From: Paraburkholderia tropica
Lineage (GTDB): Bacteria; Pseudomonadota; Gammaproteobacteria; Burkholderiales; Burkholderiaceae
Direction of reading: 5' to 3'
Assembly: GCF_900109265.1 (NCBI RefSeq)
Contig: NZ_FNZM01000010.1
Coordinates: forward strand, 248,001 to 312,000
Length of the DNA: 64,000 nucleotides
Under the pieces are notes generated by a model. The model was given only the letters and a program-made list of their open reading frames with translations, was not told where the DNA came from and searched no databases. Position 1 is the stretch's first letter. Every line of letters begins with the position of its first letter. Position numbers and translations under genes: made by a program. This document shows positions 8,790 through 18,051 of the stretch, piece after piece.

Positions 8790-9572
8790 ATGACCTATAC
8801 CAGCTCAACCGTTCGCGTGCCCGAAGTGGCGGCCGTGCCGCGCCACATCGCGATCATCATGGACGGCAATGGCCGTTGGGCGACGCAACGCCGCTTGCCG
8901 CGCGTCGCGGGCCACACGCGCGGCGTGGACGCCGTGCGTGCGGTCGTCGAGGGTTGCGTCGAGCGCGGCGTCGAGTACCTGACGCTGTTCGCCTTCAGTT
9001 CCGAGAACTGGCGGCGCCCGACCGACGAAGTCTCGTTTCTCATGCGCCTGTTCATCTCGGCGCTGGAGCGCGAGGTAGGGCGCCTGCACGCGAACGGCAT
9101 TCGCCTGCGCGTGGTCGGCGACCTGTCGATGTTCAACGAGCGTATTCAGGATCTGATCCGCCGCGCCGAAACCAAGACGGCGCGCAACACGCGTCTGACG
9201 CTGACCATCGCCGCCAACTACGGCGGCCGCTGGGACATCCTTCAGGCCACGCGCAAGCTGGTCGAAGCCGCCGTGGCGGCGGGCGAACCGGTGCCGGTCA
9301 CCGAAGACACGCTCGGCCAGTATCTCGCCATGAATTACGCGCCCGAGCCCGACCTGTTCATCCGTACCGGCGGCGAGCAGCGCGTGAGCAATTTCCTGCT
9401 CTGGCAATTGGCTTACGCAGAATTCTATTTCACCGATACGTTCTGGCCCGACTTCGATCGCGACGCGCTCAACCGCGCGATCGCGTCCTACACCGAACGT
9501 GAGCGCCGCTTTGGCCGTACCAGCGCGCAGCTCGAAACCCAGTCCCAGAACGCCGATTCCCTTTCATGCTAA
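8790..9572 (+). CDS. uppS: Undecaprenyl diphosphate synthase (cis-prenyltransferase)
   Basis: Condenses isopentenyl diphosphate onto farnesyl diphosphate to make the C55 carrier for peptidoglycan and O-antigen. The 260 residues include the catalytic IAIIMDGNGRWA motif, FAFSSENWRRP, and DLFIRTGGEQRVSNFLLWQ near the C-terminus. The gene overlaps the start of cdsA by 7 bp, so the two are translationally coupled. The N-terminus is about ten residues longer than in E. coli. Confidence 0.97.
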   Translation: MTYTSSTVRVPEVAAVPRHIAIIMDGNGRWATQRRLPRVAGHTRGVDAVRAVVEGCVERGVEYLTLFAFSSENWRRPTDEVSFLMRLFISALEREVGRLHANGIRLRVVGDLSMFNERIQDLIRRAETKTARNTRLTLTIAANYGGRWDILQATRKLVEAAVAAGEPVPVTEDTLGQYLAMNYAPEPDLFIRTGGEQRVSNFLLWQLAYAEFYFTDTFWPDFDRDALNRAIASYTERERRFGRTSAQLETQSQNADSLSC

Positions 9573-10375
9573 AGACCCGTGTCATCACGGCGATCGTCCT
9601 GCTGGCCGTGCTTTTGCCGGTCACGCTGTTCGCGCCGGTGGCCGCCTTTGGCGTGCTGATCCATGTCGTGGTGGCGTTCGCCGCGTGGGAATGGGCGCGC
9701 CTGCTCAAGGCGGGCAAGGTCGGTTCGATCGTCTATGCGCTGATCGCCGCGCTCGCCGTGCTGGCGAGCGAGCGTCTCGCTTCGCCGCGTCCGCTGTTTC
9801 AGGCGGCCGGTATCTTCTGGATCGTCGCCGGGCCGTATGTGCTGGTGCGCAAACCGGTGCTCGCCGCGGGCGCCTGGCGCGCCTTCCTGCTGGCCGCCGG
9901 GCTCGTGATCTTCTGCGCCTGCTGGCATGCGCTGGTGCTCGCACGCACCTCCGGCGTGGCCTTCGTGCTGTCGCTGCTGCTGGTGGTCTGGCTGGCCGAT
10001 ATCGGCGCATACTTTGCCGGTAAGGCATTCGGCAAGCATAAGCTTGCGCCCGCCATCAGCCCCGGCAAGACCTGGGAAGGGGCCGTCGGCGGCTGGGCGG
10101 CCGTGATGATCGTCGCCGCTGCCGCGCTTGCGCTGCACGCGTTCGAACCCACGCTTTATTCGGCGCTGGCCGGCCAGCTTGGTCTGGGCCGCGCGTTCTT
10201 CGTGCTTACCGTGCTGGTCGCGTTCAGCGTGGTCGGCGATCTGTTCGAATCGATGCTCAAGCGCCAGGCCGGCGTGAAGGATTCGAGCGGCCTCCTGCCG
10301 GGTCACGGCGGAGTCCTCGACCGCATCGATGCGCTGTTGCCGGTGCTGCCGCTTGCCATGCTGCTGCTTGGCTAA
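9566..10375 (+). CDS. cdsA: Phosphatidate cytidylyltransferase (CDP-diglyceride synthase)
   Basis: Inner-membrane enzyme making CDP-diacylglycerol from phosphatidate and CTP, the branch point of phospholipid synthesis. The 269-residue product is rich in hydrophobic helices. It ends with the family signature VKDSSGLLPGHGGVLDRID. It overlaps uppS by 7 bp and is followed 18 bp later by dxr, forming one operon. Confidence 0.97.
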   Translation: MLKTRVITAIVLLAVLLPVTLFAPVAAFGVLIHVVVAFAAWEWARLLKAGKVGSIVYALIAALAVLASERLASPRPLFQAAGIFWIVAGPYVLVRKPVLAAGAWRAFLLAAGLVIFCACWHALVLARTSGVAFVLSLLLVVWLADIGAYFAGKAFGKHKLAPAISPGKTWEGAVGGWAAVMIVAAAALALHAFEPTLYSALAGQLGLGRAFFVLTVLVAFSVVGDLFESMLKRQAGVKDSSGLLPGHGGVLDRIDALLPVLPLAMLLLG

Positions 10376-10393
10376 AGGCGTTCGGCTAGAGAA

Positions 10394-11581
10394 ATGGAAA
10401 TGCAAAAACGACTCACCTTGCTCGGTTCGACGGGCTCGATCGGAGACAGCACGCTCGACGTCGTCGCGCGTCATCCGGACCGCTTCACGGTTTATGCGCT
10501 CACGGCGCACCGCAACGGCGACAAGCTCGTCGAACAATGTCTGCGTTTCGCGCCTGAAGTGGCCGTGGTCGGCGACGCCGCGACGGCTCAGGACGTCGAG
10601 CGCAAGCTGCGCGCGGCCGGTTCGAAGACCATTGTGACGCACGGCCCGCAGGCACTCATCGATGTCGCGAAGAGCGACGGCTGCGATACGGTGGTCGCGG
10701 CCATCGTCGGCGCAGCGGGCCTCGAGCCCACGCTCGCGGCGGCGCAGACCGGCAAGCGCATCCTGCTCGCGAACAAGGAAGCGCTCGTGATGTCGGGCGA
10801 CATCTTCATGAACGCGGTGCGCGACAACGGCGCGGTCCTGCTGCCCGTCGACAGCGAGCACAACGCCGTGTTCCAGTGCTTGCCGCGCGAAGCGGCCATG
10901 CACGGCGGCGTGACCAGGATCATCCTGACCGCCTCGGGTGGCCCGTTCCGCACGCGCGAACCGTCGACGCTCGTCGACGTCACGCCGGAGCAGGCCTGCA
11001 AGCACCCGAACTGGTCGATGGGCCGCAAGATTTCGGTCGACTCGGCCACGATGATGAACAAGGGTCTCGAGGTAATCGAGGCGCATTACCTGTTCGATCT
11101 GCCGGGCGATCGCATCGACGTGCTGATCCATCCGCAGAGCGTGATCCACTCGATGGTTTCGTACGCCGACGGTTCGGTGCTCGCGCAACTGGGCAACCCC
11201 GACATGCGCACGCCGATCGCGCACGCGCTGGCGTATCCGGATCGCGTGGATTCGGGCGTCGCGCAACTCGATCTCGTGCAGGTCGCGACGCTCAACTTCG
11301 AGCATCCCGACTACACGCGCTTCCCGTGCCTCGCGCTCGCCATGAAGGCGCTGAACGAAGGCGGCGTGGCGAGCGCCACGCTCAATGCGGCCAACGAAAT
11401 CGCGGTCGAGGCCTTCCTCAACCGCCGCATCGGCTTCATGGCCATCGCGCAGACGGTCGACGCCGTGCTCAACGCACTGCAGAATCGTCCCGCCACGAGC
11501 CTCGAAGTCGTGCTCGAAGCCGACGCCGCCGCGCGCCGCGCGGCACACACCATCATCGACAGCCTGCCGGTGCCGGCGTAA
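10394..11581 (+). CDS. dxr: 1-deoxy-D-xylulose 5-phosphate reductoisomerase
   Basis: Second step of the MEP isoprenoid pathway, converting DXP to MEP with NADPH. The 395 residues show the dinucleotide motif GSTGSIGDSTLDV at the N-terminus, NKEALVMSG, the metal/substrate stretch DSEHNAVFQCL, and SGGPFR. A second Met two codons in (10400) is an equally possible start. Downstream product feeds the uppS reaction encoded two genes upstream. Confidence 0.97.
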   Translation: MEMQKRLTLLGSTGSIGDSTLDVVARHPDRFTVYALTAHRNGDKLVEQCLRFAPEVAVVGDAATAQDVERKLRAAGSKTIVTHGPQALIDVAKSDGCDTVVAAIVGAAGLEPTLAAAQTGKRILLANKEALVMSGDIFMNAVRDNGAVLLPVDSEHNAVFQCLPREAAMHGGVTRIILTASGGPFRTREPSTLVDVTPEQACKHPNWSMGRKISVDSATMMNKGLEVIEAHYLFDLPGDRIDVLIHPQSVIHSMVSYADGSVLAQLGNPDMRTPIAHALAYPDRVDSGVAQLDLVQVATLNFEHPDYTRFPCLALAMKALNEGGVASATLNAANEIAVEAFLNRRIGFMAIAQTVDAVLNALQNRPATSLEVVLEADAAARRAAHTIIDSLPVPA

Positions 11582-11669
11582 GGTCCGGCAGCGGGCCCAG
11601 CGGCGAGGCCGGGCGATCCCCGGCGCGCCGCTCCAGCACCAGCGTGCTGCTTCCAGCAGAGGAGGCGCT

Positions 11670-13142
11670 ATGAATCTGCTCACCGAACTGGTGGCGTTTG
11701 TCGTTGCGATCGGCGTGCTCGTCGTCGTACACGAGTATGGTCACTACAGCGTCGCGCGCTTGTGCGGCGTCAAGGTTCTGCGATTCTCGATCGGCTTCGG
11801 CCGTCCGCTGCTGCAATGGGTCAGCAAAAAGACCGGCACCGAGTGGACGATCTCGGCGTTGCCGCTCGGCGGCTACGTGAAGATGCTCGACGAGCGCGAG
11901 TCGCCCGACTCGATCGATGCGGCCGATCTGCCGCACGCGTTCAACCGTCAGCCGGTCAGCAAGCGTATCGCCATCGTGGCGGCCGGTCCGGTCGCGAACT
12001 TCATTCTTGCCATCGTGCTGTTCGGCGCGGTCTACGCGAGCGGCGTGACCGAGCCCGCGGCGATCGTGGCGACGCCGCCCGCGCAGTCGGCCGCGGCGCA
12101 AGCCGGTTTCCAGGGCGGCGAAACCATTCTCTCCGTGAGCAACGCCAGCGGCAGCCACACCGAACCCGTGCGTTCGTGGGCGGATCTGCGCTGGAAACTC
12201 ATGTCGACGGCGTTCGAGCACGGCCGCGTGGTGCTCGCCGCGCGTGACGGCTCCAGCACCTACGATTTCCCGCTCGATCTCTCGCGTCTCACGAGTCAGG
12301 ATCTCGACGACGACTTCATGTCGAAGCTCGGCCTCGAACCGGGCGGCGGCACGCTGCGTATCGCGGGCATCGAACCGGGCAGCGCGGCGCAGCGGGCGGG
12401 TCTGGAAAAGGGCGATCGTCTGCGCGCTATCGACGGTCGTCCCGTTGATAGCGCAAGCAGTTTCATCGCATATGTGAAGGCGCACGCGGGCAAGCCCGTG
12501 CAGTTGTCGATCGAGCGCGGCGGCGCCGTGCCGGCCGAGGTCGCGGATAGCGACGCGGACAATAATGCCGACGACAACGCCGGCGCCACCCGCGGCAATC
12601 CGTCGAACGCCGCGCCCTCGAAGCCGCAAACGCTCACACTGAGCGTGACGCCGGCCGCGCAGCGCGACGAGGAAACGGGCAGCGAGGTGGGTCGCATCGG
12701 TGCGGCGCTGTCGGCGCAAGCGCCTTCGGTGGAGGTGCGCTACGGTCCGATCGAGAGCGCGCGGCTGGGTGCTTATCGCACGTGGGATATCGCGTTTTAC
12801 TCGCTGCGGATGTTCGGCCGCATGCTCACGGGCGAGGCTTCGCTGAAGAATCTTTCGGGGCCGGTGACGATTGCTGACTATGCCGGCAAGAGCGCGCGGC
12901 TCGGTCCTTCCGCATTCCTGTCGTTCCTCGCCCTTGTCAGTATTAGCCTGGGCGTACTCAACCTGCTCCCAATTCCCGTATTGGACGGGGGGCATCTGTT
13001 ATATTATGCGGTTGAAGCCGTAACGGGCAAAGCCGTCTCGGATCGCTGGCAGCTCGTGCTGCAGCGAGCGGGACTTGCCTGCATCGTCGCGCTGTCGGCG
13101 ATCGCGTTGTTCAACGATCTGGCTCGGTTAATCCATTTCTAA
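11670..13142 (+). CDS. rseP: Site-2 intramembrane zinc metalloprotease RseP
   Basis: Cleaves anti-sigma factor RseA inside the membrane after DegS, releasing sigma-E, and clears signal peptides. The start at 11670 is set by AGAGGAGG just upstream and gives 490 residues beginning MNLLTELVAFVVAIGVLVVV. HEYGH is the zinc site and NLLPIPVLDGGHLL the C-terminal LDG motif. Two PDZ domains lie between. The protein is about 40 residues longer than E. coli RseP because of an Asp/Asn/Ala-rich low-complexity insert near residues 290-325, after the second PDZ. The frame extends upstream into dxr, but that part is a shadow. Confidence 0.96.
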   Translation: MNLLTELVAFVVAIGVLVVVHEYGHYSVARLCGVKVLRFSIGFGRPLLQWVSKKTGTEWTISALPLGGYVKMLDERESPDSIDAADLPHAFNRQPVSKRIAIVAAGPVANFILAIVLFGAVYASGVTEPAAIVATPPAQSAAAQAGFQGGETILSVSNASGSHTEPVRSWADLRWKLMSTAFEHGRVVLAARDGSSTYDFPLDLSRLTSQDLDDDFMSKLGLEPGGGTLRIAGIEPGSAAQRAGLEKGDRLRAIDGRPVDSASSFIAYVKAHAGKPVQLSIERGGAVPAEVADSDADNNADDNAGATRGNPSNAAPSKPQTLTLSVTPAAQRDEETGSEVGRIGAALSAQAPSVEVRYGPIESARLGAYRTWDIAFYSLRMFGRMLTGEASLKNLSGPVTIADYAGKSARLGPSAFLSFLALVSISLGVLNLLPIPVLDGGHLLYYAVEAVTGKAVSDRWQLVLQRAGLACIVALSAIALFNDLARLIHF

Positions 13143-13209
13143 AGGTGTCTGGCGGCGTCCTAGGGCGGGCCGCCTGACCTGATGCAGCTATACATACTGG
13201 GGAAGCACG

Positions 13210-15516
13210 TTGTTTAGACCTCATCGCTTGGTTCCAAAAACGGTTGCGGCTGCGGCGATCGCCGCACATGGTCTCGTTGTCCACGCAGCGACGACGCCTT
13301 TTGTGGTACAGGACATCCGCATCGAAGGACTGCAACGCGTCGAGCCGGGCACGGTGTTCGCGTACCTGCCCATCAAGCAGGGCGATACCTTCAACGACGA
13401 CAAGGCTTCCGAAGCCATCCGCGCATTGTATGCGACGGGCTTTTTCAACGACGTGCGCATCGCTACCGAAGGCGGCGTCGTGGTCGTCCAGGTGCAGGAG
13501 CGTCCCGCGATCGGCACGATCGACTTCGCCGGCATCAAGGAATTCGACAAGGACAACCTCACGAAGGCGCTGCGCGCAGTCGGTCTCTCGCAAGGCCGCT
13601 ACTACGACAAGGCACTCGTCGACAAGGCGGAGCAGGAACTCAAGCGCCAGTACCTCACGCGCGGCTTCTACGCCGCCGAAGTGACCACCACCGTCACGCC
13701 GATCGACCGCAACCGCGTCGGTCTGCTGTTCTCCGTGGTCGAAGGTCCGAGCGCGAAGATCCGCCAGATCAACTTTATCGGCAACAAGGCATACAGCAGC
13801 GGCACGCTCCTGAGCGAAATGCAGCTGTCCACGCCGAACTGGTTCTCGTGGTACACGAAGAACGACCTGTACTCGAAGGAAAAGCTCACGGGCGACCTCG
13901 AGAACGTGCGCTCGTACTACCTGAACCACGGTTACCTCGAGTTCAACATCGACTCGACCCAGGTTTCGATCTCGCCCGACAAGAAGGACATGTACCTCAC
14001 GATCGGGCTGCACGAGGGCGAGCCGTACAAGATTTCGGGCATTCATCTCGCGGGCAATCTGCTGAACCGCGAAGCCGAGCTCACCAAGCTAATCAAGATC
14101 AAACCGGGCGATACGTTCTCGGCTGAGAAGCTGCAGGCAACGACCAAGGCGATCGTCGACAAGCTCGGCGAATACGGTTACGCCTTCGCGACCGTCAACG
14201 CGCTGCCGCAGATCGACCAGGCGCATCACACGGTCGAACTCACGCTGCAGGTCGACCCGAGCCGCCGCGTCTACGTGCGCCGCATCAACGTGGTGGGCAA
14301 CACCCGCACGCGCGACGAAGTCGTGCGCCGCGAAATGCGCCAGCTCGAAAGCTCGTGGTTCGATTCGAGCCGCCTCGCGCTCTCGAAGGACCGTATCAAC
14401 CGTCTGGGCTACTTCACCGACGTCGACGTGACGACGGTGCCGGTGGAAGGCACGGCCGACCAGGTGGACGTCGACGTCAAGGTGGCCGAAAAGCCGACCG
14501 GCGCGATCACGCTGGGCGCGGGCTTCTCGTCCACGGACAAGGTGGTGCTCTCGGCGGGCGTGTCGCAGGACAACGTGTTCGGTTCGGGCACCTCGCTGTC
14601 GGTGAACGTGAACACCGCGAAGACCTACCGTACGCTCGCGGTCACGCAGGTCGACCCGTACTTCACGGTCGACGGCATCAAGCGCATCACCGACGTCTAC
14701 TACCGCACGTATCAGCCGCTGTACTACTCGACCGATTCGAGCTTCCGCATCATCACGGCCGGTGGCGACCTGAAGTTCGGCATTCCGTTCTCGGAAGTCG
14801 ACACGGTCTTCTTCGGCGTGGGCTTCGAGCAGGACCGCCTCGACGTCGACTCGTACACGCCGCAGAGCTACATCGACTACGTGAACCAGTTCGGCCGCGT
14901 GTCGAACAACGTGCCGCTCACGATCGGCTGGTCGCGCGACGCGCGTGACAGCGCGCTCGTGCCGAGCCGCGGTTACTTCACGCAGGCGAACGCCGAATAC
15001 GGCACGCCCGCGGGCGCCACGCAGTACTACAAGGCCGACGTCCAGGCGCAGTACTATTACTCGTTCGCGCGCGGCTTCGTGCTGGGCATGAACTTCCAGG
15101 CCGGTTACGGTAACGGTCTCGGCGGCAAGCCGTACCCGATCTTCAAGAACTACTACGCTGGCGGTATCGGTTCGGTGCGTGGCTATGAACCGAGCTCGCT
15201 CGGTCCGCGCGACAAGACCACGAACGATCCGATCGGCGGCTCGAAGATGGTGGTCGGCAACATCGAACTCACGTTCCCGCTGCCGGGTACGGGTTACGAC
15301 CGTACGCTGCGCGTCTTCACCTTCGTCGATGGTGGTAACGTCTGGGGCGACGAGGGTTCGAGCATCGGCTCGAACGGCCTGCGCTACGCCTACGGTGTGG
15401 GTCTTGCGTGGATCTCGCCGATCGGGCCGCTCAAGCTGAGCCTCGGCTTCCCGCTCACGAAACACGAAGGCGACCAGTATCAGAAGTTCCAGTTCCAGAT
15501 CGGGACGGCATTCTGA
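13210..15516 (+). CDS. bamA: Outer membrane protein assembly factor BamA
   Basis: Central Omp85 component that inserts beta-barrel proteins into the outer membrane. The 768-residue product has a signal peptide ending near VVHAA, five POTRA repeats over the first ~420 residues (first: VQDIRIEGLQRVEPGTVF) and a 16-strand barrel. The barrel has the SVRGYE lid motif and a terminal Phe (FQFQIGTAF). The start is TTG at 13210: there is no in-frame ATG between the upstream TGA at 13180 and the signal sequence, and GGGGAAG lies just upstream. It is followed directly by skp. Confidence 0.97.
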   Translation: MFRPHRLVPKTVAAAAIAAHGLVVHAATTPFVVQDIRIEGLQRVEPGTVFAYLPIKQGDTFNDDKASEAIRALYATGFFNDVRIATEGGVVVVQVQERPAIGTIDFAGIKEFDKDNLTKALRAVGLSQGRYYDKALVDKAEQELKRQYLTRGFYAAEVTTTVTPIDRNRVGLLFSVVEGPSAKIRQINFIGNKAYSSGTLLSEMQLSTPNWFSWYTKNDLYSKEKLTGDLENVRSYYLNHGYLEFNIDSTQVSISPDKKDMYLTIGLHEGEPYKISGIHLAGNLLNREAELTKLIKIKPGDTFSAEKLQATTKAIVDKLGEYGYAFATVNALPQIDQAHHTVELTLQVDPSRRVYVRRINVVGNTRTRDEVVRREMRQLESSWFDSSRLALSKDRINRLGYFTDVDVTTVPVEGTADQVDVDVKVAEKPTGAITLGAGFSSTDKVVLSAGVSQDNVFGSGTSLSVNVNTAKTYRTLAVTQVDPYFTVDGIKRITDVYYRTYQPLYYSTDSSFRIITAGGDLKFGIPFSEVDTVFFGVGFEQDRLDVDSYTPQSYIDYVNQFGRVSNNVPLTIGWSRDARDSALVPSRGYFTQANAEYGTPAGATQYYKADVQAQYYYSFARGFVLGMNFQAGYGNGLGGKPYPIFKNYYAGGIGSVRGYEPSSLGPRDKTTNDPIGGSKMVVGNIELTFPLPGTGYDRTLRVFTFVDGGNVWGDEGSSIGSNGLRYAYGVGLAWISPIGPLKLSLGFPLTKHEGDQYQKFQFQIGTAF

Positions 15517-15560
15517 CGACGCGCATCGCCACAGGCAATTTCAGAAACGAGAGGATAACT

Positions 15561-16106
15561 TTGCTAACGGGATTGTTTTCCAGACGGACGATCGGGGCCA
15601 TGACGCTGTCGCTGGCGATGCTCGCTCTCGGCACGGGCGCGGCCCATGCGCAGGAAGCGAAGATCGCGGCGGTCAACTCCGACCGCATCCTGCGCGAATC
15701 CGCCCCCGCGAAGGCCGCGCAGACCAAGCTCGAAGCCGAGTTCGCGAAGCGCGACAAGGACCTGCAGGACATGGCGCAGCGTCTGAAGACCATGTCGGAC
15801 TCGATCGACAAGAACGGTCCGTCGATGTCCGCGACCGACCGCGCGCAAAAGCAGCGCGATCTGTCGCAGCTCGACAGCGACTTCCAGCGCAAGCAGCGCG
15901 AGTTCCGCGAAGACCTGAATCAGCGTCGCAACGAAGAACTCGCCGCGGTGCTCGACCGCGCGAACAAGGTCATCAAGCAGATCGCCGAACAGCAGCATTA
16001 CGACCTGATCGTGCAGGAAGCGGTGTACGTCAGTCCGCGCATCGACATCACCGACCAGGTGCTGAAGGCGCTCGCAGCCAACAGCACCGGCAGCAACAGC
16101 AACTAA
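15561..16106 (+). CDS. skp: Periplasmic chaperone Skp (OmpH)
   Basis: Trimeric 'jellyfish' chaperone that holds unfolded outer-membrane proteins in the periplasm for BamA. From a TTG at 15561 (GAGAGGA five to ten bases upstream) the product is 181 residues with a signal peptide ending AHAQ. The mature start is EAKIAAVNSDRIL, followed by long coiled-coil helices rich in Lys, Gln and Asp. An internal ATG at 15600 would still keep most of the signal peptide. It sits in the conserved bamA-skp-lpxD order. Confidence 0.92.
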   Translation: MLTGLFSRRTIGAMTLSLAMLALGTGAAHAQEAKIAAVNSDRILRESAPAKAAQTKLEAEFAKRDKDLQDMAQRLKTMSDSIDKNGPSMSATDRAQKQRDLSQLDSDFQRKQREFREDLNQRRNEELAAVLDRANKVIKQIAEQQHYDLIVQEAVYVSPRIDITDQVLKALAANSTGSNSN

Positions 16107-16124
16107 GGCAGGAGCAGCACGCGT

Positions 16125-17195
16125 ATGGCATTTACGCTTGAGGAAATCGCCGGGCGGTTCGGCGGCGAAGTGGTCGGGAATCCGGCGCAACGCGTCGGCT
16201 CGCTCGCGCCGCTCGACCAGGCCGGTCCGCAGCAGCTGGCGTTCCTTGCCAATCCGAAGTATCTGTCGCAGGTGGATGCCACCCGCGCCGGCGCGGTCCT
16301 GATCAGCCCGAGCGATCTGGAAAAGCTCGCTTCGCGCGAGGGCCGCAACTTCATCGTCACACCCAATCCGTATGCTTATTTCGCGCGTGTCGCGCAGGCG
16401 TTCATCGACCTCGCTACGCCGAAAACGCAGCCGGGCGTGCACCCGAGTGCGCACGTCGACGCGTCGGCGAAGATTGCCGCAAGTGCGGTGATCGGGCCGA
16501 ACGTCACGGTGGAAGCGGGCGCCGTGATCGGCGAGAACGTGCGCCTGGACGCGAATGTGTTCATCGGCCGCGGCACGCAGGTGGGCGAGGGCTCGCACTT
16601 CTATCCGGGCGTTACGGTCTATCACGGCTGCAAGTTCGGCGCGCGCGCGATCGTGCATGCGGGCGCCGTGATCGGCTCGGACGGCTTCGGCTTCGCGCCC
16701 GATTTCACGGGCGAGGGCGAGGCGCGCACGGGTAGCTGGGTCAAGATTCCGCAAGTTGGCGGCGTCACGATCGGACCGGACGTCGAAATCGGCGCGAACA
16801 CGACGATCGACCGTGGGGCCATGGCCGACACGATCATCGAAGAGTGCGTGAAGATCGACAACCTTGTGCAGATCGGCCACAACTGCCGCGTCGGCGCTTA
16901 CACCGTGATCGCGGGCTGCGCGGGTATCGCCGGCAGCACGAGCATCGGCAAGCACTGCATGATCGGCGGCGCGGTCGGCATCGCGGGGCACGTCACGCTG
17001 GGCGACTACGTGATCGTCACGGCGAAGTCGGGCGTCTCGAAGTCGCTGCCCAAGGCCGGCATCTACACGAGCGCCTTCCCGGCGGTCGATCACGCCGACT
17101 GGAACAAGAGCGCCGCGCTGCTTCGCAACATCGACAAGCTGCGCGACCGCATCCGCGCGCTCGAAGCCGCCCAGAAGCCGCAAGGCGACGCCTGA
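16125..17195 (+). CDS. lpxD: UDP-3-O-(3-hydroxyacyl)glucosamine N-acyltransferase
   Basis: Third step of lipid A synthesis, adding an N-linked hydroxyacyl chain from ACP. The 356-residue product has an N-terminal uridine-binding domain (first ~100 residues) and a left-handed beta-helix of hexapeptide repeats. The catalytic His region is VHAGAVIGSDGFGFAPD. It ends in a C-terminal helix. An 18-bp gap from skp suggests co-transcription. Confidence 0.97.
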   Translation: MAFTLEEIAGRFGGEVVGNPAQRVGSLAPLDQAGPQQLAFLANPKYLSQVDATRAGAVLISPSDLEKLASREGRNFIVTPNPYAYFARVAQAFIDLATPKTQPGVHPSAHVDASAKIAASAVIGPNVTVEAGAVIGENVRLDANVFIGRGTQVGEGSHFYPGVTVYHGCKFGARAIVHAGAVIGSDGFGFAPDFTGEGEARTGSWVKIPQVGGVTIGPDVEIGANTTIDRGAMADTIIEECVKIDNLVQIGHNCRVGAYTVIAGCAGIAGSTSIGKHCMIGGAVGIAGHVTLGDYVIVTAKSGVSKSLPKAGIYTSAFPAVDHADWNKSAALLRNIDKLRDRIRALEAAQKPQGDA

Positions 17196-17513
17196 GCAGG
17201 CTCGGGCAAGAATCAAAGCAGTTTCGGGGCACCGGGCAGCGCGCCGCCATTCTTCATTTGCTAACTGTGTTGGCGGAGATGGGCGGCGCACAGCCTGGCC
17301 GGCACGCAAAAGCCGGCGTCACGCGCGGGCGCCGTTTTTTGCGTGCCGCTTTGCGTTCCGGGCCTCGGGCCATCGGCCCCGGGGCAATCCGCATGCACGA
17401 AGCGCCGTGCGTGGCGCATACTGCGCCTCAGCGCGGGCCGTCGAGGTACGTCAGGCACTTCAGGCATCGCATCCGATAGTCACACGCGCAATTCCTGCGT
17501 GAGCAGAAACACC
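17196..17513. other. lpxD-fabZ intergenic region, 318 bp, with a large inverted repeat
   Basis: Unusually long for this otherwise tight operon. It contains the inverted repeat 17301-17347 and otherwise no ORF with a ribosome-binding site or RNA gene that I can support. A promoter for fabZ-lpxA-lpxB-rnhB may lie here, but I cannot point to a clear -35/-10 pair. Confidence 0.45.
17301..17347. repeat. Long hairpin-forming inverted repeat, terminator-like
   Basis: GGCACGCAAAA at 17301-17311 pairs with TTTTGCGTGCC ending at 17347, with an inner GC-rich stem (GGCG / CGCC). A T-run occurs within the distal arm at 17335-17340. It could act as an intrinsic terminator or attenuator between lpxD and fabZ. 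Confidence 0.7.
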
Positions 17514-17978
17514 ATGAACATCGAAAAACTCAACTTCGACATCCACAAGATCCTCACGCTGCTGCCGCACCGCTATCCGTTCCTGATGGTGGACCGGGTT
17601 ATCGAGCTCGAGCCGCACAAGAGCATCAAGGCGTTGAAGAATGTGACGATCAACGAGCCCTTTTTCACGGGCCATTTCCCGCAGCGTCCGGTCATGCCCG
17701 GCGTGATGATTCTCGAAGCGCTGGCCCAGACCGCCGCGCTGCTCACGTTCTCGGAAGAGGAGCAGGACTTCGAGAACACGCTGTACTACTTCGTCGGCAT
17801 CGACGGCGCGCGCTTCAAGCGCGTGGTGGAACCGGGCGACCAGCTCGTCCTGAACGTGACGTTCGAGCGCTACATGCGCGGCATCTGGAAGTTCAAGGCA
17901 GTCGCCGAAGTCGAAGGCTCGGTTGCCTGCGAAGCGGAACTGATGTGTACCGTCAAGAAAATGGACGCAGCGCAATAA
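17514..17978 (+). CDS. fabZ: (3R)-hydroxyacyl-ACP dehydratase FabZ
   Basis: Dehydrates beta-hydroxyacyl-ACP in fatty acid elongation and competes with LpxA/LpxD for hydroxyacyl-ACP. The 154-residue hot-dog protein has LLPHRYPFLMVDRV (catalytic His) and PGVMILEALAQTAALL (catalytic Glu). The open frame extends upstream, but MNIEKLNFDIHKIL at 17514 is the family start. It is followed by lpxA after 73 bp. Confidence 0.98.
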   Translation: MNIEKLNFDIHKILTLLPHRYPFLMVDRVIELEPHKSIKALKNVTINEPFFTGHFPQRPVMPGVMILEALAQTAALLTFSEEEQDFENTLYYFVGIDGARFKRVVEPGDQLVLNVTFERYMRGIWKFKAVAEVEGSVACEAELMCTVKKMDAAQ

Positions 17979-18051
17979 GACGCGCCGCGCATTGCCGTCG
18001 CGCGCCGGGTGGCGCGCGGGCACGCTAACAGAATTCGGAGAGCCAGGACGA

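Noticed and set aside
13111..14046. Minus-strand ORF opposite the start of bamA
   Set aside because: Val/Asp/Arg-rich mirror frame with no motif; bamA on the plus strand is certain.
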